Positions 7,532 to 16,403 of a stretch of 57,093 nt of DNA are shown here, piece by piece. Under the pieces are notes generated by a model. It worked only from the letters and a program-made list of their open reading frames with translations. It was not told the DNA's origin and did no database searches. Numbering within the stretch: position 1 is the first letter of the stretch; each line of letters starts with the position of its first letter. Made by a program: the position numbers and the translations under genes. The stretch lies in the NCBI GenBank assembly GCA_026196875.1, contig JAPHTP010000001.1, positions 1 to 57,093 of the forward strand. The letters are read 5' to 3'. The DNA comes from Kangiellaceae bacterium (GTDB taxonomy: Bacteria > Pseudomonadota > Gammaproteobacteria > Enterobacterales > Kangiellaceae).

Positions 7532-9694
7532 ATGAATCTTATTCAAATAATTAAAAGAAGTGGGTTGTATCGAAAAAGTGCAAAGTGGTTGGCTATTTTT
7601 TCGAGTTTATTTTTATTTACAATCACGGCTCAGGCAAACGTATCCAATCAACCGATAAGTTTTCAGTCTTATTATCAGAATGAACTGATAGTGAAGTTCA
7701 AATCTGAGAATTCTGGAGTTAGATTATCGTTACAAAAAGTGGAGCAAAAGCTGCAGTCGATTAATCAACGGCTCGGTGTTCAACTTAAGCATAAGCGTTC
7801 AATGGGCTCCGGTGCTGAGTTAATTACTTACAATGGTAGTTTGCGTGGACCGTCGTTGGAAAATATTAGCCGACAAATGGCCAAGCAAAGTGATATTGAA
7901 TATGCAGTGCCAAATATTCGTTTGTTTGCTTTAGCGACGCCGGATGATCCCCGCTATAACGAGCAATGGCATTATTATGAAAATACTGGAGGCATCAACA
8001 TGCCCGCTGCATGGGATGTTAATGAAGGCAATGGTGTGGTTGTAGCGGTTATTGATACCGGATATCGTCCTCATGCAGATTTGGCCGCCAATATTGTTGG
8101 TGGTTACGATTTTATTTCTGACAGTGGAACCGCACGCGATGGAGATGGGCGAGACGCAGATGCAAGTGATGAGGGAGATTGGTTTGGTATTTTCGAGTGT
8201 CCCGGCGCACTTTTCTTTCAACAAAACTCTAGCTGGCATGGAACCCATGTTGCTGGAACAATCGCTGCGATTAACAATAACAACGAAGGCGTTGCCGGTA
8301 TCGCAACTAAAGCAAAAGTTCTCCCTGTTCGAGTTTTAGGGAAATGCGGTGGTACTATGGATGATATCCAAGATGGCATGTTATGGGCTGCTGGGATTTC
8401 CGTCCCCGGTATTCCAAACAACCCTAACCCTGCAAAAGTTTTAAACCTGAGCCTCGGCGGTGGCGCAGCTTGTGATGCAGCGATGCAAGATGTGGTAAAT
8501 CAGGTTGTAGCTGCCGGCGCAAGCGTTGTGGTTGCCGCAGGTAATAGTAATGCGGATGCTTCAGGTTTTACGCCCGCGAGTTGCGATAATGTGGTTACGG
8601 TTGCGTCTACCAACCGTAGTGGGGCGAGAGCCGGTTATTCAAACTTTGGTAACACGGTAGAGGTTGCGGCACCCGGTGGGGAAACTAGCGGTGGGGCTGC
8701 AAACGGAGTTTTATCTACTTTAAATACAGGGACCACAACTCCGCAGAATGATAGCTACGCATTTTATCAAGGTACCAGTATGGCTGCGCCGCATGCAGCT
8801 GGTGTAGCAGCCTTACTTTATAGTTACCAGCCGAGTATTACTCCAGTGCAAGTAACTCAAACACTGCAGAATACTGCGCGATCTTTTCCTGGTTCCTGCT
8901 CTGGTTGTGGTGCCGGGATAATTGATGCTGCGGCGGCGTTGGCTTCACTAAACACTGGTAATCAAGCACCGAATGCCAGTTTCTCTAGTTCAGCCTCCGG
9001 ATTAACAGCAACTTTCACAGACTCTAGTTCAGACAGTGATGGTTCTGTGGTTGGTTGGAGTTGGGACTTCGGTGATGGTAATGGCTCGTCAGCACAAAAT
9101 CCAACTCATACATATTCTGCAAGCGGCACCTATTCTGTAGTGCTTACCGTCACTGACGATCAGGGTGCGACCGGCACAGATACTCAATCGGTTACGGTAA
9201 CTGACTCAAATAACCAAGCACCTACTTCCAGTTTTGCTTTCAGTACAAATAATCTAGATGTCTCATTCACTGATCAAAGTAGTGATAGTGATGGCTCCAT
9301 TGCAAGTTGGAGTTGGGATTTTGGTGATGGTAATAGCTCAACTGCACAGAACCCAACTCACAGCTATGCGGCAGATGGTACTTATACTGTAGCTTTGACG
9401 GTTACTGACAATGATGGTGCTAGCCATACAAGCAGCCAGCAAGTATCAGTTACGGCGCCGCCAACAAATATTAACTTAAGTGTTTCAACCAGTAGCTGGT
9501 GGATCTTTACTACCGTTAATCTTAATTGGACCGGTGCTAATGGATCGCAAGTGGATATCTATGAAAATGGAAGTCTTTATACAACGGTGAACAATACAGG
9601 CAGTTGGTCTGAACTTAGGTTTGGTAGTGTGAATTCAAGCTTTAGAGTTTGCGAGGCTGGAACAAGTAATTGTTCAGATGATGTGGCACCTTAA
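7532..9694 (+). CDS. secreted subtilisin-like S8 serine protease with two PKD domains
   Basis: I chose the ATG at 7532 because AAGGAGAA lies 5 nt upstream and a signal peptide follows (ending near TAQANVS). An inhibitor-type propeptide precedes the S8 domain. The catalytic residues are in AVIDTGYRPHADL (Asp), SWHGTHVAGT (His) and GTSMAAPHAAG (Ser). Two PKD domains with WDFGDGN motifs follow, then a C-terminal beta-sandwich of about 70 residues. It probably acts as an extracellular endoprotease, with the C-terminal modules binding substrate or helping secretion. Confidence 0.93.
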   Translation: MNLIQIIKRSGLYRKSAKWLAIFSSLFLFTITAQANVSNQPISFQSYYQNELIVKFKSENSGVRLSLQKVEQKLQSINQRLGVQLKHKRSMGSGAELITYNGSLRGPSLENISRQMAKQSDIEYAVPNIRLFALATPDDPRYNEQWHYYENTGGINMPAAWDVNEGNGVVVAVIDTGYRPHADLAANIVGGYDFISDSGTARDGDGRDADASDEGDWFGIFECPGALFFQQNSSWHGTHVAGTIAAINNNNEGVAGIATKAKVLPVRVLGKCGGTMDDIQDGMLWAAGISVPGIPNNPNPAKVLNLSLGGGAACDAAMQDVVNQVVAAGASVVVAAGNSNADASGFTPASCDNVVTVASTNRSGARAGYSNFGNTVEVAAPGGETSGGAANGVLSTLNTGTTTPQNDSYAFYQGTSMAAPHAAGVAALLYSYQPSITPVQVTQTLQNTARSFPGSCSGCGAGIIDAAAALASLNTGNQAPNASFSSSASGLTATFTDSSSDSDGSVVGWSWDFGDGNGSSAQNPTHTYSASGTYSVVLTVTDDQGATGTDTQSVTVTDSNNQAPTSSFAFSTNNLDVSFTDQSSDSDGSIASWSWDFGDGNSSTAQNPTHSYAADGTYTVALTVTDNDGASHTSSQQVSVTAPPTNINLSVSTSSWWIFTTVNLNWTGANGSQVDIYENGSLYTTVNNTGSWSELRFGSVNSSFRVCEAGTSNCSDDVAP

Positions 9695-9714
9695 AGGAAA
9701 TTTTAGTAAATAAC

Positions 9715-9744
9715 AAAAAAGCGGGAAGTATTCCCGCTTTTTTA
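9715..9744. terminator. bidirectional rho-independent terminator
   Basis: A GCGGGAA/TTCCCGC hairpin with a 3-nt loop is flanked by A-tract and T-tract. It sits between the S8 gene and the convergent membrane-protein gene and can serve both. Confidence 0.85.
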
Positions 9745-9779
9745 TTCCGGTTATTTTATTCTGAGTATTTTAGTAAGCT

Positions 9780-10208
9780 TCATTTTACTTCGTCGAAACT
9801 CCTTAAAGAGCTAAAAAATAATCCTGCGCCACCGGCCATTAACACAATAATGACAATTAAATCGAAAGCACTCATAGGCGCCAAGCGCATCGAAATATTA
9901 ACGATAATTCCAACTATTAGCGCGACAATGCTTAAACCACTTAAAAGCCACCCAAAGATATTTTTGCTATTCCAAAAAATCATGACTACGCCGATTATAA
10001 ATGGAACAAAAATCATGCCGCTGGTAACTCCGAAACTTCCACCAACGGAGTAGAGGGAGGTTCCCATGCCAAATCCTCTGGAAAAAGCACCGGTAGTGAC
10101 TATCACCTTTGAAAGAAAAAGATAAACACCTACACTTAACATTGTTAAGCCGATGAAAAAACGACTGACTCCGCCGTTGGTTCCTCCCGCGCCTTTCGGT
10201 GTATGCAT
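9780..10208 (-). CDS. small membrane protein of the Yjf-like operon
   Basis: This 142-residue protein has about four hydrophobic segments and a Gly-rich N-terminus (HTPKGAGGTNGG). A strong RBS (AGGAGGT) precedes the ATG, and it starts immediately after the channel gene ends, so the two are coupled. No family is recognised. It is the last gene of the series that begins with the DUF2170 gene. Confidence 0.7.
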   Translation of the reverse strand: MHTPKGAGGTNGGVSRFFIGLTMLSVGVYLFLSKVIVTTGAFSRGFGMGTSLYSVGGSFGVTSGMIFVPFIIGVVMIFWNSKNIFGWLLSGLSIVALIVGIIVNISMRLAPMSAFDLIVIIVLMAGGAGLFFSSLRSFDEVK

Positions 10209-10209
10209 T

Positions 10210-11322
10210 TTATACCTCCTGCGTAACTCTGTTTATTGTAGAAGACAAGTCGTTGATGTGAGGAATATGATCTTCGTGAACTAACATCAAGACTGCTTGG
10301 CCTGCCGCACTTCGATGCGGTGGCGGGTTGGTACGGACCTTTCCTTGTTGATCTACGTAGCCAACAGGTGTTCCCATACTATCTTGAATAATCGCACAGG
10401 CTAATTCTGACCAAGTGTTTACACTAAATTGATGGTCATAGCGAATGGGCTTATCGCCCTGGTGTGAGAAAAGATCTTCTAGGAATTCTTCCGTACCAGG
10501 CGCTTCAAGCGCTCGTGCAATCAGTTCTGGATAAGCTCTAATTGGTCGAATAACTGACTTGGCACCAAGCTGAAGAAAACGCTCTCTGTTTGAGTCTTTT
10601 ACTGCTTCAGCGAGTATGTCACCTTGTACTTTAAGGTGTGACAATTGATAAAGTAAATCTATGCTAATAGAGTCAGAAGTAGGTAAGCCGCTATCAGTTG
10701 AAATCAAAACGATGTGTTTGGCTGAAGTAATGTTGGCTCTTTCTAAAACTTCAAGTTCGCGTGGATCGCCATGAACGTAGATAACATTTGAGTCGATTAA
10801 GTTTTGAGGTATGCCGCTTTTGAATCGATCAGAAACTACACAAATAGGAGTTTGTTCAAATTTAGGAGTGATCCTCAACTGCTTGCAAAGCCTTTCTAAA
10901 TAAAGTTCCGGGTTTTCCTTCGGTGTATTGATAATTACAATATGTTCTTTCATGTCTTTCCATTTCCAAAGCCCTTTTAATTTGCGGGTCTTTTTTTCGA
11001 TTCTAAATTCAATGTATTCAGTTGCTAACTGAGCCATGAGGGTGATGCCCAATATGTACATCAATATAACTGTGACTAGCCTGCCGGTAAAGGTGGTACT
11101 ACTTAGGTCACCGTATCCGGTCGTATTGATCGTCGTTAAGCTCAACCACAAGGAATCACCAAAACTAAATCCTTCAAATATCATCATAGCAAATGTATGC
11201 AGAAGGATAATTAACAATACAAAAAACAGCAGATATCGAATTCGTTTCTTAGACTCGACAACTAATCCTCGGGTTAGCCACCTTTTTCTTTTTCTTCTGA
11301 ATACTTTGGGTAACAGTCGCAA
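10210..11322 (-). CDS. potassium-channel family protein with TrkA-N (RCK) domain
   Basis: There are two N-terminal transmembrane helices around a pore loop with the K+ selectivity signature (TTINTTGYGDLS, about residue 70). A cytoplasmic RCK/TrkA-N Rossmann domain follows (about 120-260) and then a C-terminal regulatory part. The start is TTG at 11322, with AAGGA 8 nt upstream overlapping the previous gene's end. It presumably sets K+ flux or membrane potential, which fits its PspA-like operon partners. Confidence 0.85.
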   Translation of the reverse strand: MRLLPKVFRRKRKRWLTRGLVVESKKRIRYLLFFVLLIILLHTFAMMIFEGFSFGDSLWLSLTTINTTGYGDLSSTTFTGRLVTVILMYILGITLMAQLATEYIEFRIEKKTRKLKGLWKWKDMKEHIVIINTPKENPELYLERLCKQLRITPKFEQTPICVVSDRFKSGIPQNLIDSNVIYVHGDPRELEVLERANITSAKHIVLISTDSGLPTSDSISIDLLYQLSHLKVQGDILAEAVKDSNRERFLQLGAKSVIRPIRAYPELIARALEAPGTEEFLEDLFSHQGDKPIRYDHQFSVNTWSELACAIIQDSMGTPVGYVDQQGKVRTNPPPHRSAAGQAVLMLVHEDHIPHINDLSSTINRVTQEV

Positions 11323-11331
11323 GTTATTTCC

Positions 11332-11649
11332 TTAGGAATTTTCTGCCAGTTCAATCAGTTTTTTGGTTACAGCATGCTTGATCGCAATATGGTCGGCTGA
11401 TTCAATTTTGAATTGCTTTGCGAGTATTTCGTAATCTTGATCTGTAAGAGTGATCGTTAACCTGGGTCTCACTTTTTTTTCTTTAAACTCTAAGCCAAGG
11501 ACTTTACGAATGAAGTCAGATGGTTTGAGGTTTTGATCGACAGAATTTTTATGAACAAATTTGTGTACAGATTCGCTTACGTCAAAAGCAACCTGAGTTG
11601 CTTTTGCTGCCTTAGCCTGTTTATTCCACTTTGAATTTTTATCCGTCAT
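11332..11649 (-). CDS. small conserved-looking protein of the Yjf-like operon
   Basis: This 105-residue, lysine-rich soluble protein carries a FIRKVLGLEF segment and an ITLTDQDYEILAKQF helix resembling ribbon-helix-helix-like small proteins. I do not recognise the family with certainty. It lies between the DUF2491 gene and the channel gene, whose RBS overlaps its end, so it belongs to the operon. Confidence 0.6.
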   Translation of the reverse strand: MTDKNSKWNKQAKAAKATQVAFDVSESVHKFVHKNSVDQNLKPSDFIRKVLGLEFKEKKVRPRLTITLTDQDYEILAKQFKIESADHIAIKHAVTKKLIELAENS

Positions 11650-11670
11650 AATTATTATATTGAAAATAGA

Positions 11671-12309
11671 TTAGGTTTTACCATAAAGTTCTTTAATGTC
11701 TGCGATAGGGCGAGTCACACACAAACTGACATCAGTATCACCATCGGGCCAAACTTCAATTTCAACCGAGTGCATGTCGTCTTCAGAAGCTAAACTAATT
11801 GATTCAAAAGGTTCTGCCTGGTCATCTTCATACTTCGAAAATTTGTTGTTACGAAAATCTTTTTTATGGTAGTAGCCTTTAATCCAATCGCCATCGCGAT
11901 AATATCTGTCAGCTACCCAACGCTCATATTCAGATTTAGCTTCTGTAGTTTCGATTGCATCGTTACCTGGTTCGTCGTCGAAAACGCTAGAGAAAGCATC
12001 CATATCGAAGAGTGACTCAACTTCATCACGTTCAATTTTCATAGTGAAGTTTACATATTTTTCGCCATCTTCATTTTCGACTGTCATATGATAGGCGTCA
12101 CCAGTTGCCCCTTCGAGCTGGAACTCTGTTTCTTGGCCATATTCATATTGATACGTATTTACAGCTGCTACTTTAAAGGTCTGCCCCCTTAAAGACTTAG
12201 GCAAACCAAAAGTATCCACCATTTCAAACATGTCACCAATATTCAGATCTTCAGGATTTTCAAGTTTGCGCACCGGAGCGTCTTTTTTTCCAAATAGTTT
12301 ACTAAACAT
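11671..12309 (-). CDS. DUF2491 (YjfK-like) protein
   Basis: I chose the start at MFSKLFGKKD; the open frame extends 24 codons further but with unrelated sequence and no better RBS. The ~212-residue acidic protein matches what I know of YjfK/DUF2491, including LRGQTFKVAAVNTYQY and WVADRYYRDGDWIKGYYH. It lies directly after the PspA-like gene, in the same order as yjfI-yjfJ-yjfK of enterobacteria. Its molecular role is unknown; an envelope-stress link is inferred. Confidence 0.8.
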   Translation of the reverse strand: MFSKLFGKKDAPVRKLENPEDLNIGDMFEMVDTFGLPKSLRGQTFKVAAVNTYQYEYGQETEFQLEGATGDAYHMTVENEDGEKYVNFTMKIERDEVESLFDMDAFSSVFDDEPGNDAIETTEAKSEYERWVADRYYRDGDWIKGYYHKKDFRNNKFSKYEDDQAEPFESISLASEDDMHSVEIEVWPDGDTDVSLCVTRPIADIKELYGKT

Positions 12310-12387
12310 TTTTGCGTCTCGATTTAAATTTAGCTGAGCTCTAAAAACAAGTGGGGCGTAAGCCCCACAAAATATAACCAACTATAA

Positions 12388-13071
12388 CTATTTTTTCTTT
12401 AAACGCTCTAAAATATCATTCGCTTTAGACTTAGTCTCACCAATCCCTGCTTCAGATAAGCGAGCTTTTAAATCTGCATCACTATTTTCCGCATTTAAAG
12501 TCTCAGAGGCTTTAATCTTGTCGTCAAGACGTTGCTGTCTTTCTTTGATGCGGTTCAATGAGTCGCGAGCCGCAGAAGACTTAGATACGCCGGATGACAA
12601 AGAAGAGTTAACCGACACTCGTGCTTTTTGCACACGCTCAGTTGTTTTAACAACAGACAATTCACGTTTATGTTCTTGAATCGATTTTTCAGCTTTGCGA
12701 ATTTGGTCTTTTAAAGTTGCAACGCTGGTTTTATATCCATCATACACAGGCTGCATTTCTAAAAGCTCATTTTCATATTCCGCAATTTTTTCTGCAACTT
12801 CTAGCGCTAATGCTTCATCACCTTTTTCTAATGCTTGAGAAGCATAGCCTTCATGCTCAGCAATGCGATCTTTGATAGCGTTAATTTGCCGGCCGGTCTT
12901 TGACTCGTCGGCCATCACTTCAGTTAACGCATCTTTCGCTTTAGCAATTGCATCTTGTTGGTCATGAATTTCTTGCTCCAGGATTCGAATGGCGTTGGCA
13001 TCAACAACCGATTCACCAACTTCCCTGGCTCCACCTCTAATAGCAGTAACAATTTTCTTCAAAATACTCAT
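12388..13071 (-). CDS. PspA/IM30-family protein (YjfJ-like)
   Basis: This 227-residue, almost entirely coiled-coil protein (IRILEQEIHDQQDAIAKAKD, long Glu/Lys-rich helices) fits the PspA/IM30/Vipp1 family. Such proteins assemble on stressed inner membranes and maintain the proton barrier. It sits between DUF2170 and DUF2491 genes, the arrangement known for yjfIJK. Twin palindromes upstream of the first gene suggest stress-controlled transcription. Confidence 0.88.
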   Translation of the reverse strand: MSILKKIVTAIRGGAREVGESVVDANAIRILEQEIHDQQDAIAKAKDALTEVMADESKTGRQINAIKDRIAEHEGYASQALEKGDEALALEVAEKIAEYENELLEMQPVYDGYKTSVATLKDQIRKAEKSIQEHKRELSVVKTTERVQKARVSVNSSLSSGVSKSSAARDSLNRIKERQQRLDDKIKASETLNAENSDADLKARLSEAGIGETKSKANDILERLKKK

Positions 13072-13089
13072 AGGTTCTTCTCCTGCAGA

Positions 13090-13506
13090 CTAATTTAAAA
13101 ACTCTTCCAAGGCTTCTAGTGATTCAAACGCATTTTCTGATTGAGTCACTAGCTCGTGAGCAATGTTGTCTAACAACGTATTGATGCTCATGGCGCCAAA
13201 TAAAACGTATTGGTCGTCAATTAAACCGAGTGAACTCAATGGAATGTTAATCGACAAACGCAACATGGTTTGGTGTAGCTCGTCAATCAAATCCGGTTTC
13301 ACTTCGTCTTGAGTAAATAAGTTGGTTACACATAAAATTTGTTCTTCAGTTGCAGTTACAAATATTGGTAACTCATCAAATCCTTCAATGATAACTTGTA
13401 AAACCGTTATTTCACCGTCTCCATTTTCCTGGATAGGTAATACGTCCAATTTGAAACCGTCTTGCACGTATCCGCTGAGTTGAATAGCTAGTTCTTTTAA
13501 TTCCAT
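13090..13506 (-). CDS. DUF2170 (YjfI-like) protein, first gene of PspA operon
   Basis: This 138-residue acidic protein (LAIQLSGYVQDGFKLDVLP, LRLSINIPLSSLGLIDDQYV, ending LESLEALEEFLN) matches YjfI/DUF2170. It is the first gene of a collinear series with the PspA-like and DUF2491 genes. The 160 bp upstream hold two identical 17-bp palindromes. Its biochemical role is not established. Confidence 0.82.
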   Translation of the reverse strand: MELKELAIQLSGYVQDGFKLDVLPIQENGDGEITVLQVIIEGFDELPIFVTATEEQILCVTNLFTQDEVKPDLIDELHQTMLRLSINIPLSSLGLIDDQYVLFGAMSINTLLDNIAHELVTQSENAFESLEALEEFLN

Positions 13507-13526
13507 CTTGTGATTTCCTCAGTTCT

Positions 13527-13543
13527 TTGACATAAAATGTCAA
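13527..13543. promoter_or_regulatory. 17-bp palindromic operator, copy 1
   Basis: TTGACATAAAATGTCAA is a near-perfect palindrome (TTGACAT/ATGTCAA around a 3-bp centre) 21 bp upstream of the DUF2170 start. An identical copy lies 38 bp away. Two identical sites upstream of a stress operon look like a repressor or activator operator pair. Confidence 0.7.
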
Positions 13544-13564
13544 TATGGTTCTAGATTAAATTTC

Positions 13565-13581
13565 TTGACATAAAATGTCAA
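13565..13581. promoter_or_regulatory. 17-bp palindromic operator, copy 2
   Basis: This is identical in all 17 bases to the copy at 13527-13543, with centres 38 bp apart, between the PspA operon start and the end of the aminopropyltransferase gene. Confidence 0.7.
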
Positions 13582-13664
13582 GAGTAATTGTAGAGTTTTT
13601 CTAAATAATTTCTAAGAGGTTATATTTTTTATTAAAATTCAAGCGCTTATATGAGTGTCTAAGG

Positions 13665-15401
13665 TTATTGAGCTAAAGCTGTTGAACTAAAAACCCCCAC
13701 ATCTTTCTGCCAGGCTTGGGTGTGGTATTGGTAAAGAACGCCACTACCCAGGTAATTAATGTCTACATTTTCCAACTCCCGATAATAATCTGCGGGCATA
13801 GCAAAAGCAGCTAACATGAGCTCCTGACTAATATAGTCGTTTTGAGGACCTATTTTATTCATTTTTTCAAGCCTTTTACTGGCACTGGCCCCTTGAAGCG
13901 TAGCAATTGTCCAGCCCCACTCGCCGAAACTAGGTACGTTTTGGCGGTATTGTTCTACATGCTGAAAGCCTGCGTGTTTAACGGTTTTTCCTATGCTAAT
14001 AAATGCGTGTTGCGCATGGAAAGGGCTCGTTGATTGAATCGCAATAACACCATCAGCGTTAAGTAATTGGCGTAAACGGGCGTAAAAGTAATCTGAATAA
14101 AGTTTGTTTAAGTCTGGATGACTTGGGTCTGGCAGGTCAACAATAATGGTATCGAAACGCATTTTTTGTTTGAGTAAATCCTCAATTTTGATGAATGCAT
14201 CACCAAAAATCACTTCGACGCGCGGGTCTTCAAAAGCTTCATGGTTGAGCGCCAAAAGCTGTTTTCGAAGCATATTGGATTTTTCGTCGTTGCTTAATGC
14301 ATAACGCTCAGAATAAAGTTCGACCAAGCCGTGGTCGAGATCGATAAGATGAACCTTCTGAGGATCCCACTTTAAAACATCGCGCAAACCTAAACCATCG
14401 CCACCACCTATGATCAAAACATTATTTTGATGTGCACTTGCGCTCATAGCCGGGTAGATTAGCATTGAATGATAGATATGCTCGTCTGAGCTACTAAACT
14501 GCAATCTGCCGTTGAGGTACATATCAACTACTTTTTCGCTGTTGCCTAGTTTTCGTTGGGTAAAGACAATGTTTTGGTAATTAGTATTGGTTTGATAGAC
14601 GACATTATCTTTATACAACACGTTGGCAAAAGACTTCATCCAATACTGACCGCTTTGGGCAAGTATTATTAATAATATGATCAGTATTAAGTGGAAAACG
14701 ACTAGCGCAACAGGGTGTTTGATCTCCCGCCAATAACAAATAAGAAAAGCGCTTCCTGCAATTATATTTAAAGCCGCAGTCAAAACAGCCGCCGTAGTAA
14801 TGTCAATTGTCAGCATGAAACTTACCCAGATAAACGCACCAACACCTGCGCCTATATAGTCCGCGCCATAAATTGTGCCCGCATTGTTTTCCAGGTGTTT
14901 TCCATAAACCTGTTCTCTGACTCTGGCGATCAATGGAATTTCCATACCGATCAGAAAACCCAGTAAAAATCCGGCAAAGTAGGGAAGGTTTTTGGCATAT
15001 TCTTGTAACTGTTCAATAAAACCTCCTTCAATACTGGTGTCCGGGGGGAGGTTGTATGATTCTGAGATGATCACCGGAAGATCACTTGTCAAAGCAATGA
15101 TTGCTGCAATAACTACCACTGATGACATTCCGAGCAGGGCAACAATCGCTTCGAGCCAGGCAAAGGAAGAAAATGGGTTTTTAAAAATTTTTGCAGTAAG
15201 TGCGCCTAGTCCCATGGAAACAATCATAATACCTATCATGGTGTAGATTGCGGTCTCAAGGATCCCTAAAACACGTCCTGCGTAGTGAGAAAGAAGGTAT
15301 TCGTAGATAAGTCCGCAAGCGGCTAACACCGCCATAATACTGATTAGAAGGGTGTCGTGAGCAAGCAGGTGAAGTTTATTTTTTGATGCAACTGTATCCA
15401 T
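13665..15401 (-). CDS. membrane-bound polyamine aminopropyltransferase (spermidine-synthase-like)
   Basis: Roughly the first 230 of 578 residues hold about seven transmembrane helices. The rest is a spermidine-synthase-type Rossmann domain with the aminopropyl-donor-binding loop (LIIGGGDGLGLRDVLK) and the catalytic-region motif DTIIVDLPDPSHPDLNKLYS. These enzymes move an aminopropyl group from decarboxylated SAM to a polyamine. The membrane fusion occurs with PspA/DUF350 loci, as here. Confidence 0.85.
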   Translation of the reverse strand: MDTVASKNKLHLLAHDTLLISIMAVLAACGLIYEYLLSHYAGRVLGILETAIYTMIGIMIVSMGLGALTAKIFKNPFSSFAWLEAIVALLGMSSVVVIAAIIALTSDLPVIISESYNLPPDTSIEGGFIEQLQEYAKNLPYFAGFLLGFLIGMEIPLIARVREQVYGKHLENNAGTIYGADYIGAGVGAFIWVSFMLTIDITTAAVLTAALNIIAGSAFLICYWREIKHPVALVVFHLILIILLIILAQSGQYWMKSFANVLYKDNVVYQTNTNYQNIVFTQRKLGNSEKVVDMYLNGRLQFSSSDEHIYHSMLIYPAMSASAHQNNVLIIGGGDGLGLRDVLKWDPQKVHLIDLDHGLVELYSERYALSNDEKSNMLRKQLLALNHEAFEDPRVEVIFGDAFIKIEDLLKQKMRFDTIIVDLPDPSHPDLNKLYSDYFYARLRQLLNADGVIAIQSTSPFHAQHAFISIGKTVKHAGFQHVEQYRQNVPSFGEWGWTIATLQGASASKRLEKMNKIGPQNDYISQELMLAAFAMPADYYRELENVDINYLGSGVLYQYHTQAWQKDVGVFSSTALAQ

Positions 15402-15457
15402 ATTTTCTTAAGAGGATAATGGCCAGAAAATTCCATTCTGGCCATTTAGCTAGTTTA

Positions 15458-16354
15458 TTAACCAAGTAGGGCGATTAGAATTAATCCCAAGCCAACGAAT
15501 ATAGATGCTTCGACTGCAGCTACCCCGGTATTTTTTTCTCGGTCGACTTCTTCGGCGACGTCAATTCCAGCTAGAATAATCTTGCGAATTAGCATAACCA
15601 GAATTGCAAATATGATTATCGCTGCAATTGAAGCTCCCGCCCATAGTGCAACAGAAATCCAAACATCGCTGATTTGATATGGAGTAAGGCTCGTTGCCGC
15701 GGTTACGGTTAGCGATGCTCCTATCAAGAAAGCAGCGTACCTTAAAGCCAAAGCGGAATTACCGGCAAGCAACGCACTTTGCAAACAGTTCTGGTTTCCT
15801 TCATTGCGAGCTTTGAAAAGCTTAATTCGATAAACTGAGGCCAATAACATAACAATTTGAGCCAGGAAGAATGCAGCCAACAAGACAGGAATAATTGTGA
15901 AATCAGAAACGGGGATCCAAAGCATAGCTGCTCTAACTATTAAACTAACAGCAACCATATGTCCTACATCAACCAATGCGCTAGCAACATTGCCTTTTGC
16001 TAATTCACCGTGAATGTCGACCTGGCGTAAAACTAAGCGGTCTTGAATTTGACGGCCAGCCATGATTAAAACTAGTCCAAGTATACCGAACACTCCCATA
16101 CCCATGGCCTCTTGAACCAGTGAATCGGCTATCTGACCGGAAGACACACCGGTAAGCATTATCGCGAGTGCCAAGATACCACCAGCAAAACTGATCCCAA
16201 ATGCCGCGTTATTCCTTTCTTTTAACTCGGTTAAAGAATGTACACTGGAGAAAAATCCTTTGAGGAACTTCATGCTGATCAATAAGACAATAATAATTGC
16301 CAAGTCGATACCGAGCGCTTGAATTTCCCATACTGATATTGCATTAAACTTCAT
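15458..16354 (-). CDS. DUF350-domain membrane protein (YjfL-like, duplicated)
   Basis: This 298-residue protein has about eight hydrophobic segments arranged as two similar halves, each with the DUF350 pattern of small-residue-rich helices (NNAAFGISFAGGILALAIML in the first half). YjfL has one such unit, so this appears to be a tandem version. It lies 56 bp upstream of the aminopropyltransferase gene on the same strand. Confidence 0.8.
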   Translation of the reverse strand: MKFNAISVWEIQALGIDLAIIIVLLISMKFLKGFFSSVHSLTELKERNNAAFGISFAGGILALAIMLTGVSSGQIADSLVQEAMGMGVFGILGLVLIMAGRQIQDRLVLRQVDIHGELAKGNVASALVDVGHMVAVSLIVRAAMLWIPVSDFTIIPVLLAAFFLAQIVMLLASVYRIKLFKARNEGNQNCLQSALLAGNSALALRYAAFLIGASLTVTAATSLTPYQISDVWISVALWAGASIAAIIIFAILVMLIRKIILAGIDVAEEVDREKNTGVAAVEASIFVGLGLILIALLG

Positions 16355-16403
16355 GATTAAATCCTCTTATTTTTATTCCGTTCATCAGCTCAATAGTTTA
16401 GAG

